Positions 5,809 through 7,328 of a DNA stretch of 7,328 nucleotides are shown in pieces. The position numbers and the translations under genes were made by a program. Below the pieces are notes generated by a model. It searched no databases. It worked only from the letters and a program-made list of their open reading frames with translations, and was not told the DNA's origin. Position 1 is the stretch's first letter. Each line of letters starts with the position of its first letter. The stretch is taken from positions 1 through 7,328 of the forward strand of contig JAODNB010000058.1 in NCBI GenBank assembly GCA_025464795.1, in the 5' to 3' direction. This DNA is from Frankiales bacterium (GTDB lineage Bacteria; Actinomycetota; Actinomycetes; Mycobacteriales; SCTD01).

Positions 5809-7328
5809 CTAGGGTGCCAGATGAGCGGGGGCGGGCACGTCGAGGACCGCCTCCAGCAGCCCGCGGGCCCACGCGAGCAGCTCCAGGTCGCGCAGGGGCT
5901 GACCGCCGAACTGCTTGGTCATGGGCATCGGGACGAGCACGGTGTCGAGCGCCTGCTTGTAGACCGACCCCTTGTACAGGCGAGTCAGCCGCAGCACCTG
6001 CGACTCCCGCAGGGGCATCGGGAGGAAGCGGACCTGCTTGCCCATCAGCGCGACCTCGCGCAGACCCAACGAGCGGCACAGGTTCCGGAAGGCGGCGACG
6101 GCGAGCAGGTTCTCGACGGGCGTGGGGAGAGGTCCGTAGCGGTCCTTGAGCTCGTCGCGCACCGCCTGGAGGGCGGCGTCGTCGAGGGCGCCGGCCATCT
6201 GACGGTAGGCCGTGAGCCTCAGCCGTTCGCCTGGCACGTAGTCGTGAGGCAGGTGGGCGTCGATGGGGAGGTCGACCTTGGTGTCAAAGCTCTCGGGCTC
6301 CTCCTCACCCTCCCCGGGCATGACGCCCATCTTCTTGAAGTCACCGACTGCTTCTCCGACTAGGCGCATGTACAGGTCGAAGCCGACGGAGGCGATGTGG
6401 CCGGACTGCTCCCCGCCGAGCAGGTTGCCGGCGCCGCGGATCTCGAGGTCCTTCATCGCGACGGCCATACCGGCACCGACCTCGGTGTTCTGCGCGATCG
6501 TCGCGAGCCGGTCGTACGCCAGCTCCGTCAGCGGCTTCTCCGGTGGGTAGGTGAAGTAGGCGTACGCCCGCTCCCGGCCTCGTCCGACGCGACCGCGGAT
6601 CTGGTGCAGCTGCGACAGTCCGAAGGCGTCGGCCCGCTCGACGATCAGGGTGTTGGCGTTCGGGATGTCCAGCCCGGACTCGACGATCGTGGTGCAGACG
6701 AGCACGTCGAAGCTCTTGTCCCAGAAGCCGAGCATGACCTGCTCGAGCGCGTCCTCGCTCATCTGCCCGTGGCCGACGGCGACCCGCGCCTCCGGGACGA
6801 TCTCGCGGATCCGCTTGGCAGCGCGGTCGATCGACTCCACGCGGTTGTGCAGGAAGAACACCTGCCCCTCCCGCATCAGCTCGCGTCGGATGGCTGCACC
6901 GATCTGCTTCTCGTCGTACGGCCCGACGAAGGTCAGCACCGGGTGGCGTTCCTCCGGGGGCGTGAGGATCGTCGACATCTCGCGGATGCCGGTGAGCGAC
7001 ATCTCGAGGGTGCGCGGGATCGGGGTCGCCGACATGGTGAGCACGTCGACGGCCGTCCGCATCGCCTTCAGGTACTCCTTGTGCTCGACCCCGAACCGCT
7101 GCTCCTCGTCGACGATCACGAGGCCGAGGTCCTTGAACTGCACCGACTTGGAGAGCAGCCGGTGCGTGCCGATGACCACGTCGATCGAGCCGTCCGTGAT
7201 GCCGGCGACCACCTCCCGCTGCTCCTTCTCGGAGTTGAAGCGGGACGTCGCCCGGACGGTCACGGGGAACTGCGCGAAGCGGTCACGGAAGGTGTTGAAG
7301 TGCTGCTGCACAAGGAGAGTCGTCGGAA
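5809..7328 (-). CDS. mfd: Transcription-repair coupling factor Mfd, C-terminal part, cut by the right window edge
   Basis: Mfd is an ATP-driven DNA translocase that removes RNA polymerase stalled at lesions and recruits UvrA for excision repair. The window holds the last 505 residues of a protein usually about 1150-1200 long; the reading frame is open to the right edge (first residues PTTLLVQQHFNTF, the end of helicase motif Ia). Numbered from that edge, the RecG-like motor shows GTHRLL at 53-58, the DEEQ box at 73-76 and SATPIPRTL at 99-107. Further on are LHNRVES at 159-165, TTIVESGLDIPN at 212-223 and the arginine-finger motif QIRGRVGRGRER at 242-253. The translocation (TRG) region with DLEIRGAGNLLGGEQSGH follows at 293-310. 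The C-terminal TRCF domain (about 355-460, including LKDRYGPLPTPVENLL) is present. The gene ends in TAG, 27 bases before the SurA-like start. The UvrB-like and RNA-polymerase-binding domains lie outside the window. All visible motifs are intact. Confidence 0.97.
   Translation of the reverse strand, partial: PTTLLVQQHFNTFRDRFAQFPVTVRATSRFNSEKEQREVVAGITDGSIDVVIGTHRLLSKSVQFKDLGLVIVDEEQRFGVEHKEYLKAMRTAVDVLTMSATPIPRTLEMSLTGIREMSTILTPPEERHPVLTFVGPYDEKQIGAAIRRELMREGQVFFLHNRVESIDRAAKRIREIVPEARVAVGHGQMSEDALEQVMLGFWDKSFDVLVCTTIVESGLDIPNANTLIVERADAFGLSQLHQIRGRVGRGRERAYAYFTYPPEKPLTELAYDRLATIAQNTEVGAGMAVAMKDLEIRGAGNLLGGEQSGHIASVGFDLYMRLVGEAVGDFKKMGVMPGEGEEEPESFDTKVDLPIDAHLPHDYVPGERLRLTAYRQMAGALDDAALQAVRDELKDRYGPLPTPVENLLAVAAFRNLCRSLGLREVALMGKQVRFLPMPLRESQVLRLTRLYKGSVYKQALDTVLVPMPMTKQFGGQPLRDLELLAWARGLLEAVLDVPAPAHLAP

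Noticed and set aside
4882..6363. Long open frame of 493 codons on the plus strand, opposite the SurA-like gene and the end of mfd.
   Set aside because: It lies wholly antisense to two genes with clear family motifs. Its product is the low-complexity Leu/Val/Gly/Arg/Glu/Asp mix expected from the reverse strand of high-GC coding DNA, and no family is recognisable.

Overview
The window is a compact, high-GC stretch of a bacterial chromosome with nine genes, all on the minus strand and separated by 0 to 46 bases. GTG starts are common, three genes encode lipoproteins, and the gene order is mfd - SurA-like lipoprotein - mazG - two lipoproteins - eno - ftsB/divIC - DUF501 - ppx/gppA. These traits point to an actinomycete. 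The order matches the Mycobacterium tuberculosis block mfd (Rv1020) - mazG (Rv1021) - lpqU (Rv1022) - eno (Rv1023) - Rv1024 (FtsB-like) - Rv1025 (DUF501) - Rv1026 (Ppx/GppA). Two features differ from that block: there is a SurA-like lipoprotein between mfd and mazG, and the lpqU position holds two unrelated-looking paralogous lipoproteins. I cannot name a genus.

Right part, in transcription order (high to low coordinates). The C-terminal half of mfd (transcription-repair coupling factor) enters from the right edge and ends at 5809. It is followed by a lipid-anchored SurA/PrsA-type peptidyl-prolyl isomerase (4735-5781), which has a strong ribosome binding site. Next is a MazG nucleoside-triphosphate pyrophosphohydrolase (4082-4735), whose start overlaps the isomerase stop by one base.

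Middle part. Two small lipoproteins of unknown function (3406-4056 and 2816-3409) overlap by four bases. They share a C-terminal domain, which indicates a tandem duplication.

Left part. Enolase (1489-2769) has a good ribosome binding site after the longest intergenic gap in the window. The FtsB/DivIC-like division protein (973-1473), the DUF501 protein (452-973) and the N-terminal 150 residues of a Ppx/GppA phosphatase (1-452) follow. The last three are chained by one-base stop/start overlaps (TGATG).

The genes combine genome upkeep (Mfd, MazG), envelope protein folding and division (SurA-like protein, FtsB), central glycolysis (Eno) and polyphosphate or (p)ppGpp turnover (Ppx/GppA). I see no mobile element, CRISPR array, RNA gene, toxin-antitoxin pair or defence system. 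No stretch longer than 46 bases lacks a gene. The least understood parts are the lipoprotein pair, the DUF501 protein and the altered C-terminal half of MazG.
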